Part shown: positions 16,625 to 25,864 of the stretch, in pieces | How positions within the stretch are numbered: the first letter of the stretch is position 1 | Layout of the letters: every line of letters starts with the position of its first letter | Assembly: GCF_019511445.1 (NCBI RefSeq) | Contig: NZ_JAEUAN010000016.1 | Span: 1 to 64,000, forward strand | Reading direction: 5' to 3' | Source of the DNA: Aliirhizobium wenxiniae | GTDB taxonomy: Bacteria; Pseudomonadota; Alphaproteobacteria; Rhizobiales; Rhizobiaceae | Length of the DNA: 64,000 nucleotides | Made by a program: the position numbers and the translations under genes | The notes under the pieces: model-generated | The model's database searches: none | The model's input: the letters and a program-made list of their open reading frames with translations, nothing else | Told to the model about the DNA's origin: nothing

Positions 16625-17389
16625 TCAGTAGGTGTTGAAGGCGGCGATGGAACGGGAGGCAAGGCGTTCGATATCCTTGGGGTTATCGTGCTCCAGAACA
16701 TAGTATTTTGCCGAGGTCTTCGCCTTCAAGGCGGCGATCAGATCCTTCCACGGAACGGTGCCGTGGCCTACATCCGCCCAGCCATCCTCATCGGTGTTTT
16801 CGCCGGCCGGTGCGATGTCCTTGACGTGGACCGCGGTTATTTTCCGGCCGTATTTCTCGATCCAGGCGAACGGATCGGCACCGCCGCGGATGACCCAGGC
16901 GATATCGGCTTCCCAGGTGAGATCCGGGCCGCCGGCAAAAATCTGCTCCTGCGGGGTGGAGCCATCCGGCAATGCCTTGAACTCGAAATCATGGTTATGC
17001 CAGCCGAATGTATAGCCGGCATCCTGATAACGCTTGCCCGCTTCGGCGAGGCGCTTGCCGAAAGCGAACCAGCCGCTCGCATCGGTCGGGCGCTGGTCGG
17101 CGACGAGATGCGGGCAATAGATTGCCTCCACACCGAGCGTCTTTGCGATCAGCAGCGCCTGTTCCGGTTCTTTTTCGAGAAGGTCGATGCCGAAATGGCC
17201 GGTCGGCATGGTGAGGCCGTTTGCGTCGAGTTCTGCACGCATGGCCTTGAGGCCCGCCTCGTCCAGTGTCGCGTAGAGCGCGCCATAGCCCTCGACATGC
17301 TTGTAGCCGTTCTTCGCCACGAGTTTCAGCACGTCGGAGAGCGGCGGGAAATTGCGGGCGCTATAAAGCTGGAAACCAAAGGTCGTCAT
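16625..17389 (-). CDS. Sugar phosphate isomerase/epimerase (xylose isomerase-like TIM barrel)
   Basis: This 254-residue protein of the AP-endonuclease-2/xylose-isomerase-like superfamily shows the metal-site landmarks HNHDFEFKAL, DIAWVIRGGADP, AVHVKDIAP and DVGHGTVPWKDLI. It starts MTTFGFQLYSARNFPPLSD, as IolE- and YcjR-like proteins do. It probably isomerises or dehydrates a keto-sugar intermediate made by the neighbouring Gfo/Idh enzyme. An AGGAGGATGAC precedes the ATG. The exact substrate is unknown. Confidence 0.85.
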   Translation of the reverse strand: MTTFGFQLYSARNFPPLSDVLKLVAKNGYKHVEGYGALYATLDEAGLKAMRAELDANGLTMPTGHFGIDLLEKEPEQALLIAKTLGVEAIYCPHLVADQRPTDASGWFAFGKRLAEAGKRYQDAGYTFGWHNHDFEFKALPDGSTPQEQIFAGGPDLTWEADIAWVIRGGADPFAWIEKYGRKITAVHVKDIAPAGENTDEDGWADVGHGTVPWKDLIAALKAKTSAKYYVLEHDNPKDIERLASRSIAAFNTY

Positions 17390-17412
17390 GTCATCCTCCT
17401 TGAAATGAAATA

Positions 17413-19878
17413 TCAGCCCGCGGACTGGCAGGATTGAAGATCGTAGATGCGGAAAACTGGCGGGGAGCCAGATGGACTTGCCGCCTCTGGGGGGCTTGCC
17501 GCCGGCACGCTCGGGGTAAAGCGAACCTTTCGGTTTTCGCCGGCGGCAAGATCGAAAGCGTTTTCGGAATAACGGCCGGGGGTCTCGCTCTCGATCATGA
17601 CGAAAAGCGCAAGACCGGCGGACTGGACGAGAATGTCGAACGATCCGTCACCGGATGGAGACACGGACATTTCCAGGCTCGCGGGCAGAAGCTCGAGCGC
17701 CTTGTAGCTGTCCATCACGTGATGGCCCTCGCCGCCTGAACCGTTCGAGGCGGTGAAGCTCCAGGCAAGCAGGCTGTCGCTGGGGATCGTGTCTGCGGGA
17801 ATGGTCAGGACCGTGACGGCAGCATCCGGTGAGCAGACGGCGTCGATGCTCTGCAGCGAGCGGCGTTCGCCCGTCAGGCTGAGGGTCGAGATTGTGAGCG
17901 TGACGGTGATGTCTTCGGGCGTATCGTTGACCAGAGAGAAGTGGATCTCCTTTCCGTCCTCAGATGGGATAGCGGCGACGGCGACCGGCTGGAAGAAGCG
18001 CTTGGCCATGTAGTGCAGCACCTTCCAGCCGCCGCCGTAATCGAGGCTTGCCCAGGAGGCGACGGGCCAGGTGTCGTTGAGCTGCCAATAAAGCGCGCCC
18101 ATGCAATGGGGTTTGAGCGAGCGCCAGTAATCGACCGCCGTTTTGATCGCCACACCCTGCTGGACCTGGCTCAGATAGACGAAATTGGCAAAATCCTTCG
18201 GGAAACGGAAATTGCGGAACATGGTGGCGGCGATGCGCTCGTTGCCACCGACATTGCGCTGGTGATGCTCCATCACCGGCGAGGCGATGTTGAGATCCTT
18301 TTCCTCGGCGTAGGTGTGGATGACCGGCAGCGACGTATAGGACTGGAAGCCGAATTCGGAGCAGAAGCGCGGCTTGACATCGCGGTAGTGTTCGAACGGC
18401 TTGTTCTCGTGCCAAACGGACCAGAAATGCATGTCGCCGGAACCATCGGCATGCCAGGCATCGCCGTAATCGAGGTAACCCGAGGCGGGGCTCGACGGCC
18501 ACCAGATCGCCTGCGGCACGGCCTTTTTCATTGCCCGCTCGATCGTGTGATTGAGGCGGTCGTAAGAGACGAGATAGCGGTCGCGATTATTGCGGGTTTC
18601 TTCGTACCAGAGAAGCGCGCCGACGAGTTCGTTATCGCCGCACCAGAGCACGATCGAGGGATGCGAGATCAGCCGCTTCGTCTGGTACTCGACCTCGTGC
18701 TCGACATTTTCGAGAAAATCCGGCGTCGAAGGATAGATGTTGCAGGCGAACTGAAAGTCCTGCCAGACCATCAGGCCGAGGCGGTCGCAAGTGTCGTAGA
18801 AATGCTCGTCCTCGTAGAACCCGCCGCCCCAGATGCGGATCATGTTCATGTTGGCATCGACGGCCGACTGCAGCAGGTCCTCCGTCTTTTCAGCGCTGCT
18901 GAGCGAGAAGAGCGCGTCGGCTGGGATCCAGTTGGCGCCGCGGCAGAAGATTTCGCGACCATTGATGCGGAAGGCGAAACGGCTGCCGGCCTCGTCCTTG
19001 TCGGTCAAAAGTTCGACGGTGCGCAGGCCGATCTGGCGGGTAATCGTCTCGCTCGGCGTGTCGACGATCAATGAATAGAGCGCCTGTTCGCCGCTGCCGG
19101 CCGGCCACCAGAGGTTCGGGGTCTCGACATGGAAGACGTGGGTGATGCTGTTTTCGCCGGGGCGCATGCCGCAATCGAGGCGAAGGCGTTCTTCACCGAA
19201 TTGCAGATGTATGGGGATGACGCCCTGTGTGTCGGCATGGAGGGAGACCGTGACATGCAGGTCGACCGTGCCGTCATCATGGTGTCTCTGTTCGGTGACG
19301 ACGTGCTCGATACGGGCGATATCCAGGCGCTTCAGGGAAATTTCGCCGTAGAGGCCGAGCGGGGCGACCGCGAGGTTCCAGTCCCAGCCGAAATGGCATT
19401 GCGGCTTGCGCAGCATGTTGCCATCGGGGATCGGGCAGTTTTTTGAGAACGGCAGATAGAAAGGCTGTTTTGCCTGCCGCTCTGCCCCTGCCTTGATGTT
19501 GGAATGAAACAGGATGCGGACGGTGTTTTCGCCGGGTTTCAGGGCTTGAGATACATCCGGGCGGTAGCGGCGGAAGCAGTTGTCGGCGGAGAGGACGGGC
19601 ACATCGTTGACGAAGACGATCGCCACGGTATCGAGATAGGTGATGTCGAGATACCAGGAGCCATCGGGGTCATCGATGACGAAAGTCTTTTCGATCTGCC
19701 AGTCCTGATGAGCGACCCACTGAACGTCGTTTTCGTTGCGGCCGATATAGGGGTCCGGGATGATGCCGGCGGTTTTCAGCGCCGTGTGGATGTCGCCGGG
19801 GATGGATATGCTGGTGGCGCGAGGGCTGTCGGGGGATGTGAGGTGCCATTGGCCGGAGAGTGGGATGATGCTGGTCAT
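17413..19878 (-). CDS. Glycoside hydrolase family 2, beta-mannosidase-like
   Basis: This is a large cytoplasmic enzyme of about 821 residues with no signal peptide. The sugar-binding N-terminal domain (PLSGQWHLTSPD ... RKPQCHFGWDWNLAVAPLGLYG) has the beta-mannosidase signature. An Ig-like domain follows, then the TIM barrel with NMIRIWGGGFYEDEHFYD. The catalytic acid/base is E417 in CGDNE and the nucleophile is E508 in FCSEFGFQS. The intact pair argues for activity on beta-linked mannose or a related sugar at the non-reducing end. The start at 19878 is used because upstream sequence is a non-coding repeat. It probably acts on oligosaccharides imported by the adjacent ABC system. Confidence 0.92.
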   Translation of the reverse strand: MTSIIPLSGQWHLTSPDSPRATSISIPGDIHTALKTAGIIPDPYIGRNENDVQWVAHQDWQIEKTFVIDDPDGSWYLDITYLDTVAIVFVNDVPVLSADNCFRRYRPDVSQALKPGENTVRILFHSNIKAGAERQAKQPFYLPFSKNCPIPDGNMLRKPQCHFGWDWNLAVAPLGLYGEISLKRLDIARIEHVVTEQRHHDDGTVDLHVTVSLHADTQGVIPIHLQFGEERLRLDCGMRPGENSITHVFHVETPNLWWPAGSGEQALYSLIVDTPSETITRQIGLRTVELLTDKDEAGSRFAFRINGREIFCRGANWIPADALFSLSSAEKTEDLLQSAVDANMNMIRIWGGGFYEDEHFYDTCDRLGLMVWQDFQFACNIYPSTPDFLENVEHEVEYQTKRLISHPSIVLWCGDNELVGALLWYEETRNNRDRYLVSYDRLNHTIERAMKKAVPQAIWWPSSPASGYLDYGDAWHADGSGDMHFWSVWHENKPFEHYRDVKPRFCSEFGFQSYTSLPVIHTYAEEKDLNIASPVMEHHQRNVGGNERIAATMFRNFRFPKDFANFVYLSQVQQGVAIKTAVDYWRSLKPHCMGALYWQLNDTWPVASWASLDYGGGWKVLHYMAKRFFQPVAVAAIPSEDGKEIHFSLVNDTPEDITVTLTISTLSLTGERRSLQSIDAVCSPDAAVTVLTIPADTIPSDSLLAWSFTASNGSGGEGHHVMDSYKALELLPASLEMSVSPSGDGSFDILVQSAGLALFVMIESETPGRYSENAFDLAAGENRKVRFTPSVPAASPPEAASPSGSPPVFRIYDLQSCQSAG

Positions 19879-19913
19879 TGCGATACTCCGCCAGCGTCTC
19901 TTGTGCGGAGAGA

Positions 19914-19960
19914 TCCCCCCCTCTGCCCTGCCGGGCATCTCCCCCACAAGGGGGGAGATC
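19914..19960. repeat. Dispersed ~45-bp palindromic repeat, copy A
   Basis: TCCCCCCTCTGCCCTGCCGG followed by GCATCTCCCCCACAAGGGGG lies between the GH2 and ABC-ATPase genes. Copy B (20043-20088) is its near-perfect reverse complement about 85 bases away, so the two could form one very long hairpin in the operon transcript. Confidence 0.8.
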
Positions 19961-20042
19961 CGCTAGGTGCGCGTTCCCCAATTCCAATCAAACCTGAAGT
20001 GTAGTCTCTCGCTTTCTTGAGAGCGAACGTCGTGCAGCATGT

Positions 20043-20088
20043 GATCTCCCCCCTTGTGGAGGAGATGGCCGGCAGGCCAGAGGGGGGT
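20043..20088. repeat. Dispersed ~45-bp palindromic repeat, copy B
   Basis: This is an inverted copy of the element at 19914-19960 and closely matches copy C at 14162-14202 in reverse orientation. It lies just downstream of the ABC-ATPase stop and may limit readthrough or 3' decay within the operon. Confidence 0.8.
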
Positions 20089-20107
20089 ATCGCTGCCACC
20101 GCGCTCA

Positions 20108-21208
20108 TCAGATCCGCTCCTCCGTCCCCGCATCGAAGAGCGAGGCCATGGTCATGTCGAAGCCGAGGCGGACCTTGGCGCCGACCTTGTAACGGCGGGC
20201 GCCGCCGATGCGGACCGAGATCGTGTGGCCGGCGAGTTTCAGCCAGATCAGGTTGTCGGCGCCCATTGGTTCCTCGATATCGACGATCGCGTCATGCGCC
20301 TCCTCGCCGGAGAGATCGCCGTCGACCTTGATATGTTCGGGGCGAACGCCGAGCACGACCTTGCGGCCGGGGGTGAGCGGTTCGGTTGCTTCGTAGCCGG
20401 CAAGCGAGAAACTGGTGCCGTTGGTTTTGAACACCGGGCGACCGCCCTCCTCCGCCAGTTCGCCAGTCAGAAAATTCATCGAGGGCGAGCCGATGAAGCC
20501 GGCAACAAACTTGTTCTTCGGGCGATTGTAGATGGTGATCGGGTCGTCCAGCTGCTGGATGACACCGCTCTTCATGATGGCGATCCGGTCCGCCAGCGTC
20601 AGGGCCTCGATCTGGTCGTGTGTGACGTAGATCATCGTGTTCTTCAGCGACTGGTGCAGGCGCTTGATCTCGACGCGCAATTCCGAGCGCAGTTTCGCAT
20701 CGAGGTTGGAGAGCGGTTCATCGAAGAGGAACACATCGACGTCGCGGACGAGTGCACGACCGATCGCAACACGCTGGCGCTGGCCGCCAGAGAGCGCTGC
20801 GGGCTTGCGCTGCAGCAGCGGCTCGATCTGCAGGATGCCGGCGGCGCGGGCGATGCGCTTTGCGATCTCGTCCTTGGGCATGCCGGCGACCTTGAGGCCG
20901 AAGGAGAGGTTCTTTTCGACCGTCATCTGCGGGTAGAGCGCATAGGACTGGAAGACCATGCCGATGCCGCGGTCCTTGGGCTCTTCCCAGGTGACGTTGC
21001 GGTCCTTGATGAAGATCTGGCCGTCGGTCGGCTCGAGCAGGCCGGCGATGCAATTGAGCAAAGTCGACTTGCCGCAGCCGGAGGAGCCGAGCAGGACGAG
21101 GAATTCGCCATCCTTGATGTCGAGATCGAGGTTCTGAAGAACGGTCACTGCGCCGAAGGACAGGGACAGGTCACGGATGGAAACGGAATTGGAGAGGTCG
21201 GTCATCAA
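20108..21208 (-). CDS. Sugar ABC transporter ATPase (MalK/UgpC type)
   Basis: This 366-residue ATPase of CUT1 importers contains Walker A GSSGCGKS, Q-loop SYALYPQMTVEKN, signature LSGGQRQRV, Walker B VFLFDEPLSNLDAKLR and switch His THDQIEALTLADR. The C-terminal ~120 residues form the OB-type regulatory domain seen in MalK (GVRPEHIKV). It powers the two permeases directly upstream; the gap is three bases. Such ATPases can serve more than one importer. Confidence 0.93.
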   Translation of the reverse strand: MMTDLSNSVSIRDLSLSFGAVTVLQNLDLDIKDGEFLVLLGSSGCGKSTLLNCIAGLLEPTDGQIFIKDRNVTWEEPKDRGIGMVFQSYALYPQMTVEKNLSFGLKVAGMPKDEIAKRIARAAGILQIEPLLQRKPAALSGGQRQRVAIGRALVRDVDVFLFDEPLSNLDAKLRSELRVEIKRLHQSLKNTMIYVTHDQIEALTLADRIAIMKSGVIQQLDDPITIYNRPKNKFVAGFIGSPSMNFLTGELAEEGGRPVFKTNGTSFSLAGYEATEPLTPGRKVVLGVRPEHIKVDGDLSGEEAHDAIVDIEEPMGADNLIWLKLAGHTISVRIGGARRYKVGAKVRLGFDMTMASLFDAGTEERI

Positions 21209-21211
21209 GGC

Positions 21212-22156
21212 TTACCCCTTAACTGCGCCGGCGGCGATGCCGCGAACGAACAGCCGGCCGGAAACGAAATAGACGATGAGCGGAACGGCGCCGGTGAGCA
21301 GCGTCGCTGCCATGTTGACGTTGTATTCCTTCACCCCCTGGACGGAGTTGACGATGTTGTTGAGCTGGACGGTCATCGGATAGGTATCCGGCCGGGTGAA
21401 GACGACACCGAAGAGAAAATCGTTCCAGATGCCGGTGACCTGGATGATGATCGCGACGACGAAGATCGGCAGCGACATGGGCAGCATGATGCGGCCGTAG
21501 ATCTGCCAGAAGCCCGCACCATCGATGCGCGCCGCCTTGAACAGTTCCTCCGGCAGGCCGGCGAAATAGTTGCGGAAGAGCAGCGTCAGGATCGGCATGC
21601 CGAAGATCGTGTGGACGATGACGAGGCCGGTGAGCGAACCGTAGATGCCGATTTCGCGCAGGATGATGACGAGCGGATAGATCATCACCTGATAAGGAAT
21701 GAAGGCCCCGATGATGAGCACGGAGAAGAACAGTTCCGAACCCTTGAAGCGCCAGTTGGCGAGCGCATAACCGCTGACGGAAGCGACCGCGATCGAGACG
21801 ATGACCGAGGGCACGAGGATGCGCACCGAGTTCCAGAAGCCGCGGGAAAGGCCGTCGCAATTGAGGCCCGTGCAGGCCTCGGCCCAGGCCTTTACCCAGG
21901 GCTCGAAGGTGATTTCCATCGGCGGCGAAAAGATATTGCCGAGGCGGACTTCCGGCATGCCCTTCAATGACGTGACGACCATCACGTAGAGTGGCAGGAG
22001 GTAATAGAGCGCTGCCAGACCGAGAATGCCGTAGATCATGACATTGCGACCGGAGAGAACCTTCTTCGGCTTCTTTCCGCGCGGTCCCGCGGCAATTTCG
22101 GTTCTGACGGCGTCTATCGCGGCGCCGGTCGCGTTGAGAGTGGAGACGTTAGCCAC
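21212..22156 (-). CDS. Sugar ABC transporter permease (MalG type)
   Basis: This 314-residue inner-membrane permease has about six helices. The cytoplasmic EAA loop that docks on the ATPase reads EELFKAARIDGAGFWQIYGR. The N-terminal ~45 residues before the first helix are long and hydrophilic. The gene overlaps the MalF-type permease by eight bases, which suggests translational coupling. It forms half of the channel of the oligosaccharide importer. Confidence 0.92.
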   Translation of the reverse strand: MANVSTLNATGAAIDAVRTEIAAGPRGKKPKKVLSGRNVMIYGILGLAALYYLLPLYVMVVTSLKGMPEVRLGNIFSPPMEITFEPWVKAWAEACTGLNCDGLSRGFWNSVRILVPSVIVSIAVASVSGYALANWRFKGSELFFSVLIIGAFIPYQVMIYPLVIILREIGIYGSLTGLVIVHTIFGMPILTLLFRNYFAGLPEELFKAARIDGAGFWQIYGRIMLPMSLPIFVVAIIIQVTGIWNDFLFGVVFTRPDTYPMTVQLNNIVNSVQGVKEYNVNMAATLLTGAVPLIVYFVSGRLFVRGIAAGAVKG

Positions 22157-23084
22157 GCTTCTTCCCTCCGAATTCGAGATAGGCCCAGGGGATGATGATG
22201 ATGGCGACGGTGAGAAGCATCATGGTGGAGGCGGCAAAGCCCTGCCCCAGGTTCTGCGCCTGGAACATGTAGTCGTAGACGTATTTCGCCGGGACTTCCG
22301 AGGCATTGCCGGGGCCGCCGGATGTCTGCGCCACGACCAGATCGTAAAGCTTGACGATGCCGCTACCGATAAGGACGAGCGTGGTGATGAAGACCGGGCG
22401 CATCATCGGGATGACGACGAAGATATAGGTACGCCACATGGGGATGCCGTCGACGCGCGCCGCCTTCCAAATATCCTCGTCGATGCCGCGCAGGCCGGCG
22501 AGCATCAGGCACATGACCAGCCCTGTCCCCTGCCAGAGACCTGCAATCAGGATGCCGTAGATGACGATATCGGGATTGTAGAGCGGGTCGAAGGTGAAGC
22601 TTGTCCAGCCGAGCGAACGGACGATCCCCTGCACGCCGAATTCCGGATTGAGGATCCACTGCCAGACAAGGCCGGTGACAATGAAGGACAGGGCGAAGGG
22701 ATAGAGGAAGATGGTGCGGAAGGCGCTTTCGAAGCGGATCTTCTGGTCCATCAGCGCTGCCAGCACGAAGCCGACCACAAGCGAGAAGATCAGCGACAGG
22801 ATGCCGTAGACCAAGAGGTTCTGGATCGAGATGATCCAGCGAGACGAGGCCCAGAGGCGCTCATACTGGTCAAAACCGACAAAGCTCGCCCGCGGCAGAA
22901 GCCTTGAATTGGTGAAGGAGTAGATCACCGTCCAGATCGTGCCGCCGAAGAAGACGACAGCGGCAACCAATATCATGGGGGTGAGCGCAATCTTGGAATT
23001 GAGATTGCGGAAGAGTTGGTTAGGCCTGCCGGACGATTTCGGCAGCGGTCTGGATGGGGTAGCTGACGGCACGGTACGGGACAT
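22149..23084 (-). CDS. Sugar ABC transporter permease (MalF type)
   Basis: This 311-residue inner-membrane permease pairs with the MalG-type subunit. The EAA-type loop reads EDIWKAARVDGIPMWRTYIF. The start at 23084 is set by GAGGAGGAACT; an open frame continues 24 bases further without a site. The first ~40 residues are Ser/Pro/Arg-rich and cytoplasmic. Confidence 0.92.
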   Translation of the reverse strand: MSRTVPSATPSRPLPKSSGRPNQLFRNLNSKIALTPMILVAAVVFFGGTIWTVIYSFTNSRLLPRASFVGFDQYERLWASSRWIISIQNLLVYGILSLIFSLVVGFVLAALMDQKIRFESAFRTIFLYPFALSFIVTGLVWQWILNPEFGVQGIVRSLGWTSFTFDPLYNPDIVIYGILIAGLWQGTGLVMCLMLAGLRGIDEDIWKAARVDGIPMWRTYIFVVIPMMRPVFITTLVLIGSGIVKLYDLVVAQTSGGPGNASEVPAKYVYDYMFQAQNLGQGFAASTMMLLTVAIIIIPWAYLEFGGKKRG

Positions 23085-23188
23085 AGTTCCTCCTCGATCG
23101 GCACACACAAGGCGTAGCCTTTCCTTCCGACCCCGCCCTTCTTGCGAAAAGGGCGAGGCCAGTGCGGTTCAGGATCGTGATGGAGTGA

Positions 23189-24421
23189 TCAGTCCGCCGA
23201 GCCGATGATGGAGGCGAAGCGTTCCTGCGCCTGTTCCGGCGTGATCGACGCATTGGCGAAGAATTCGGACATCAGGTCTTCCTTCTGCTTCTGCGTATCG
23301 GCCGAAACAAGCTGGTCGGTACTGGTTGCCGTGCTGCCCTTCGAGATGATCTCGATACCCTTCTTCATGCAGTCGTTTGCAGCGGCAAGATCTACGTCAC
23401 CGCGGATCGGTACGGAGCCCTTCTTCAGGTTGAATGCGACCTGTACCTTGGGATCAACGATAGTTTCCGCCAGCACTTCCTGCGCTTTGGACTTCGCTTC
23501 GTCCTTCAGAACGGGGAAGTATATGGCGTCGCCGCCGGTGGTCAGGGTCTTGTTGAGACCGAGGCCCGGAAGGCAGGTATAGTCCTTGCCGGCGACCTGT
23601 CCGGCCTGCTGGAATTCGCCCTGCGCCCAGTCACCCATGATCTGGCCGCCGGCCTTGCCGGTGATGACCAGATTGGTGGCCTGGTTCCAGTCCTGCACGT
23701 TGGAGCCCCTGGCAAGCTTGCGGGCATCGTCTGCAGCCGCAAAGATCTTTGCCATCTCAGGACCGGCCGCAGCCTCCTCGTCCTTGTCCTTGTAGACCTT
23801 GTTGTAAAGCTCGGTGCCGCCGAGCGCGATCACCAGCGTGTCGAACAGGCCGTTGACCTGGAAGGCGGAACCGCCAACGGCGAGTGGCTGAAGGCCGGCT
23901 TCGCGAAGCTTGGGACCGGCTGCGACGAACTCGTTCCAGTCCTTCGGCACGGGAACGCCGGCGGTCTTGAACGCCTCGTTCGACAGCCAGAGCCACTGCC
24001 ATGAATGGATGTTGACTGGGGCGCAGTAGATCTTGCCCTCAAAGGTGCAGCTATCGAGCAGGCTTGCCGGCTTGATGATGTCCTTCCACTTGCCCTTTTC
24101 GGCGACGTCGTTGAGATCGCGCATCAGGCCGGACATGACCAGTTCCTCAGCCTGGCGTCCGTGGTTGAACTGGGTGGCGCCCATCGGGTCGCCGCCTGTG
24201 ATGCGGCTGATCATGATCGGGCGCGCGGTGCTGCCGGAACCGGCGATCGCACCATCGACCCATTTATTGCCGGTTGCATCGAACGCGGTTGCCAGCTCCT
24301 TCACGGCAGCCGCCTCGCCTCCCGATGTCCACCAATGCGTGACTTCCAGATCGGCGGCCATAGCTGCGCAAGGCAGCGCCGCGGTGGCAGCCAGAACGGC
24401 TGCAAATGCACGGATACGCAT
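23189..24421 (-). CDS. Sugar ABC transporter substrate-binding protein
   Basis: This is a 410-residue periplasmic lectin-like receptor of the CUT1 class. The signal peptide MRIRAFAAVLAATAALPCAAMA is cleaved before ADLEVTHWWTSGGE, and THWWTSGGE is a usual start for glucose/oligosaccharide-type receptors. Further family signs are GGDPMGATQFNHGRQAEEL and MGDWAQGEF. It is the first gene of the leftward operon and has GGAGGAGACTC before its ATG. An operator candidate lies 17 bases upstream of the start, so repression by the divergent LacI protein is likely. Confidence 0.93.
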   Translation of the reverse strand: MRIRAFAAVLAATAALPCAAMAADLEVTHWWTSGGEAAAVKELATAFDATGNKWVDGAIAGSGSTARPIMISRITGGDPMGATQFNHGRQAEELVMSGLMRDLNDVAEKGKWKDIIKPASLLDSCTFEGKIYCAPVNIHSWQWLWLSNEAFKTAGVPVPKDWNEFVAAGPKLREAGLQPLAVGGSAFQVNGLFDTLVIALGGTELYNKVYKDKDEEAAAGPEMAKIFAAADDARKLARGSNVQDWNQATNLVITGKAGGQIMGDWAQGEFQQAGQVAGKDYTCLPGLGLNKTLTTGGDAIYFPVLKDEAKSKAQEVLAETIVDPKVQVAFNLKKGSVPIRGDVDLAAANDCMKKGIEIISKGSTATSTDQLVSADTQKQKEDLMSEFFANASITPEQAQERFASIIGSAD

Positions 24422-24437
24422 GAGTCTCCTCCCTCAC

Positions 24438-24449
24438 TGAAACGTTGCA
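24438..24449. promoter_or_regulatory. LacI-type operator candidate (TGAAACGTTGCA)
   Basis: This has the AACGTT core with a central CG step, as LacI-family operators have, and lies just upstream of the substrate-binding protein start. Its twin, on the other side of the intergenic region, differs at one position when read on the opposite strand. Confidence 0.65.
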
Positions 24450-24700
24450 GTAAAAAGTTAGGGCAAAGCCATATGAGTGGCAAGCCCACCCTTCCAAATT
24501 ATTGCATGATTAAATGTTTGCACAACCTTTAAGGGCAATCAATCTGAGACAATGCGGCAAATAATTCCACAAAATGCAGCGATAAGATCGATCCAAGACC
24601 ATTTTATTTCGCATATGCAAAAAATCGATGTGCAATTGCGTAATGCCAACACGGGGTTGCAGACTGAAGTATTTTCACAGCACGCCGTTTGAAAATTACC
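24450..24700. other. AT-rich divergent promoter region
   Basis: About 250 bases between the two operator candidates carry no gene. The region is markedly AT-rich (for example TTAAATGTTTGCACAACC and AATAATTCCACAAAA), as expected for divergent promoters. No clear -35/-10 pair stands out. Confidence 0.5.
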
Positions 24701-24712
24701 TGTAACGTTTCA
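24701..24712. promoter_or_regulatory. LacI-type operator candidate (TGTAACGTTTCA)
   Basis: Its reverse complement TGAAACGTTACA matches the site at 24438-24449 in 11 of 12 bases. It lies 41 bases before the lacI-family start, so autoregulation and looping between the two sites (about 263 bases apart) are possible. Confidence 0.65.
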
Positions 24713-24752
24713 GTTTTTTCTGTAATAACGGGACTGCGTCATTCATAAGCCG

Positions 24753-25826
24753 ATGGCGGCAATCGATGCGAGCAGCAAGATGGACGAAATCAGAAAGACA
24801 TCCACACGCAGCGCGGCGAGTAATGAGCGGCCGACCCTCAAGACGATCGCCTTCATGACCGGGCTCGGGATCACGACCGTCTCGCGGGCACTGAAAGATG
24901 CGCCGGATATCGGGTCGGAGACCAAGGAGCGTGTGCGGCTGGTGGCGCGCCAGCTCGGGTACCAACCGAACCGGGCGGGTGTGCGTCTGCGGACCGGCAA
25001 GACCAATGTTATCGCGCTGGTGCTGAGCATCGAGCAGGAGTTGATGGGCTTCACCAGCCAGATGGTACAGGGCATTTCGGAAGTGCTGGGAGGAACCCAA
25101 TATCACCTCGTGGTGACGCCGCATTCCTTCGAGAAAGATCCGATGGTTCCGGTGCGCTACATTCTCGATACAGGCTCAGCGGACGGGGTGATCATCTCGC
25201 GCATGGAGCCGGAGGATGCGCGTGTGCGGCTGATGACGGAGCGCAACCTGCCTTTCGTGACCCACGGCCGAACCGATATGGGCATCATTCACCCGTTCCA
25301 CGATTTCGACAATGAGGCCTATGTCTATCAGGCGGTGGAGAGGCTTGTTCGACGCGGACGGCGGCGCATCGCGCTGCTTGCGCCGCTCAGCCGGTTTTCC
25401 TACCAGATCCATAGCCGGATAGGTTTCGAGCGTGGTCTAACCGATTTTCAGGCCATCGAGGTTCCCATGGGGCGAATGACGACAGAGACACCGCTCGAGG
25501 AACTCCGTGCTTATGCCGAACGCCTGTCACGTTTGCCCGAACCACCGGACGGTATCATTTCGCTCAGCGGCTCTGCCTCGATTGCGCTGGTCGCCGGAAC
25601 CGAGGCTGCCGGCCGCCGGTTGGGCAAAGAGATTGACATGGTCTCGAAACAATCGGCCGAGTTTCTGAACTGGATAAGGCCGGAAATGCTGACCGTGACG
25701 GAAGACGTACGCCATGCAGGCCAGGAGTTGGCCAAAGCGGTTCTGGCGCGGATCGACGGTGTCGCACCGGAATTGCTGCAGAGTATCGACGGGCCGGTAT
25801 GGTCGAAGATGGGACCAAAGGACTGA
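24753..25826 (+). CDS. LacI-family transcriptional regulator of the sugar operon
   Basis: This 357-residue repressor has an N-terminal helix-turn-helix at ~28-75 (TLKTIAFMTGLGITTVSRAL ... LGYQPNRAG) and a periplasmic-binding-protein-like sensor domain. The sensor shows TNVIALVLSIEQE, DGVIISRMEPEDARV and GIISLSGSASIALV. It is divergent from the hemicellulose operon and flanked by matching operator candidates, so it most likely represses that operon until a sugar from the substrate binds. The start could be ATG 24753 or ATG 24780. It has a ~27-residue lead before the HTH, longer than usual, which favours the second. Confidence 0.9.
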   Translation: MAAIDASSKMDEIRKTSTRSAASNERPTLKTIAFMTGLGITTVSRALKDAPDIGSETKERVRLVARQLGYQPNRAGVRLRTGKTNVIALVLSIEQELMGFTSQMVQGISEVLGGTQYHLVVTPHSFEKDPMVPVRYILDTGSADGVIISRMEPEDARVRLMTERNLPFVTHGRTDMGIIHPFHDFDNEAYVYQAVERLVRRGRRRIALLAPLSRFSYQIHSRIGFERGLTDFQAIEVPMGRMTTETPLEELRAYAERLSRLPEPPDGIISLSGSASIALVAGTEAAGRRLGKEIDMVSKQSAEFLNWIRPEMLTVTEDVRHAGQELAKAVLARIDGVAPELLQSIDGPVWSKMGPKD

Positions 25827-25864
25827 AGCACGTCACGATCTTTCAGGTTCGCTCGCCATGCTTA

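Noticed and set aside
20054..21970. 638-codon plus-strand open frame
   Set aside because: It is antisense to the MalK-type ATPase and MalG-type permease, both of which have all family motifs.
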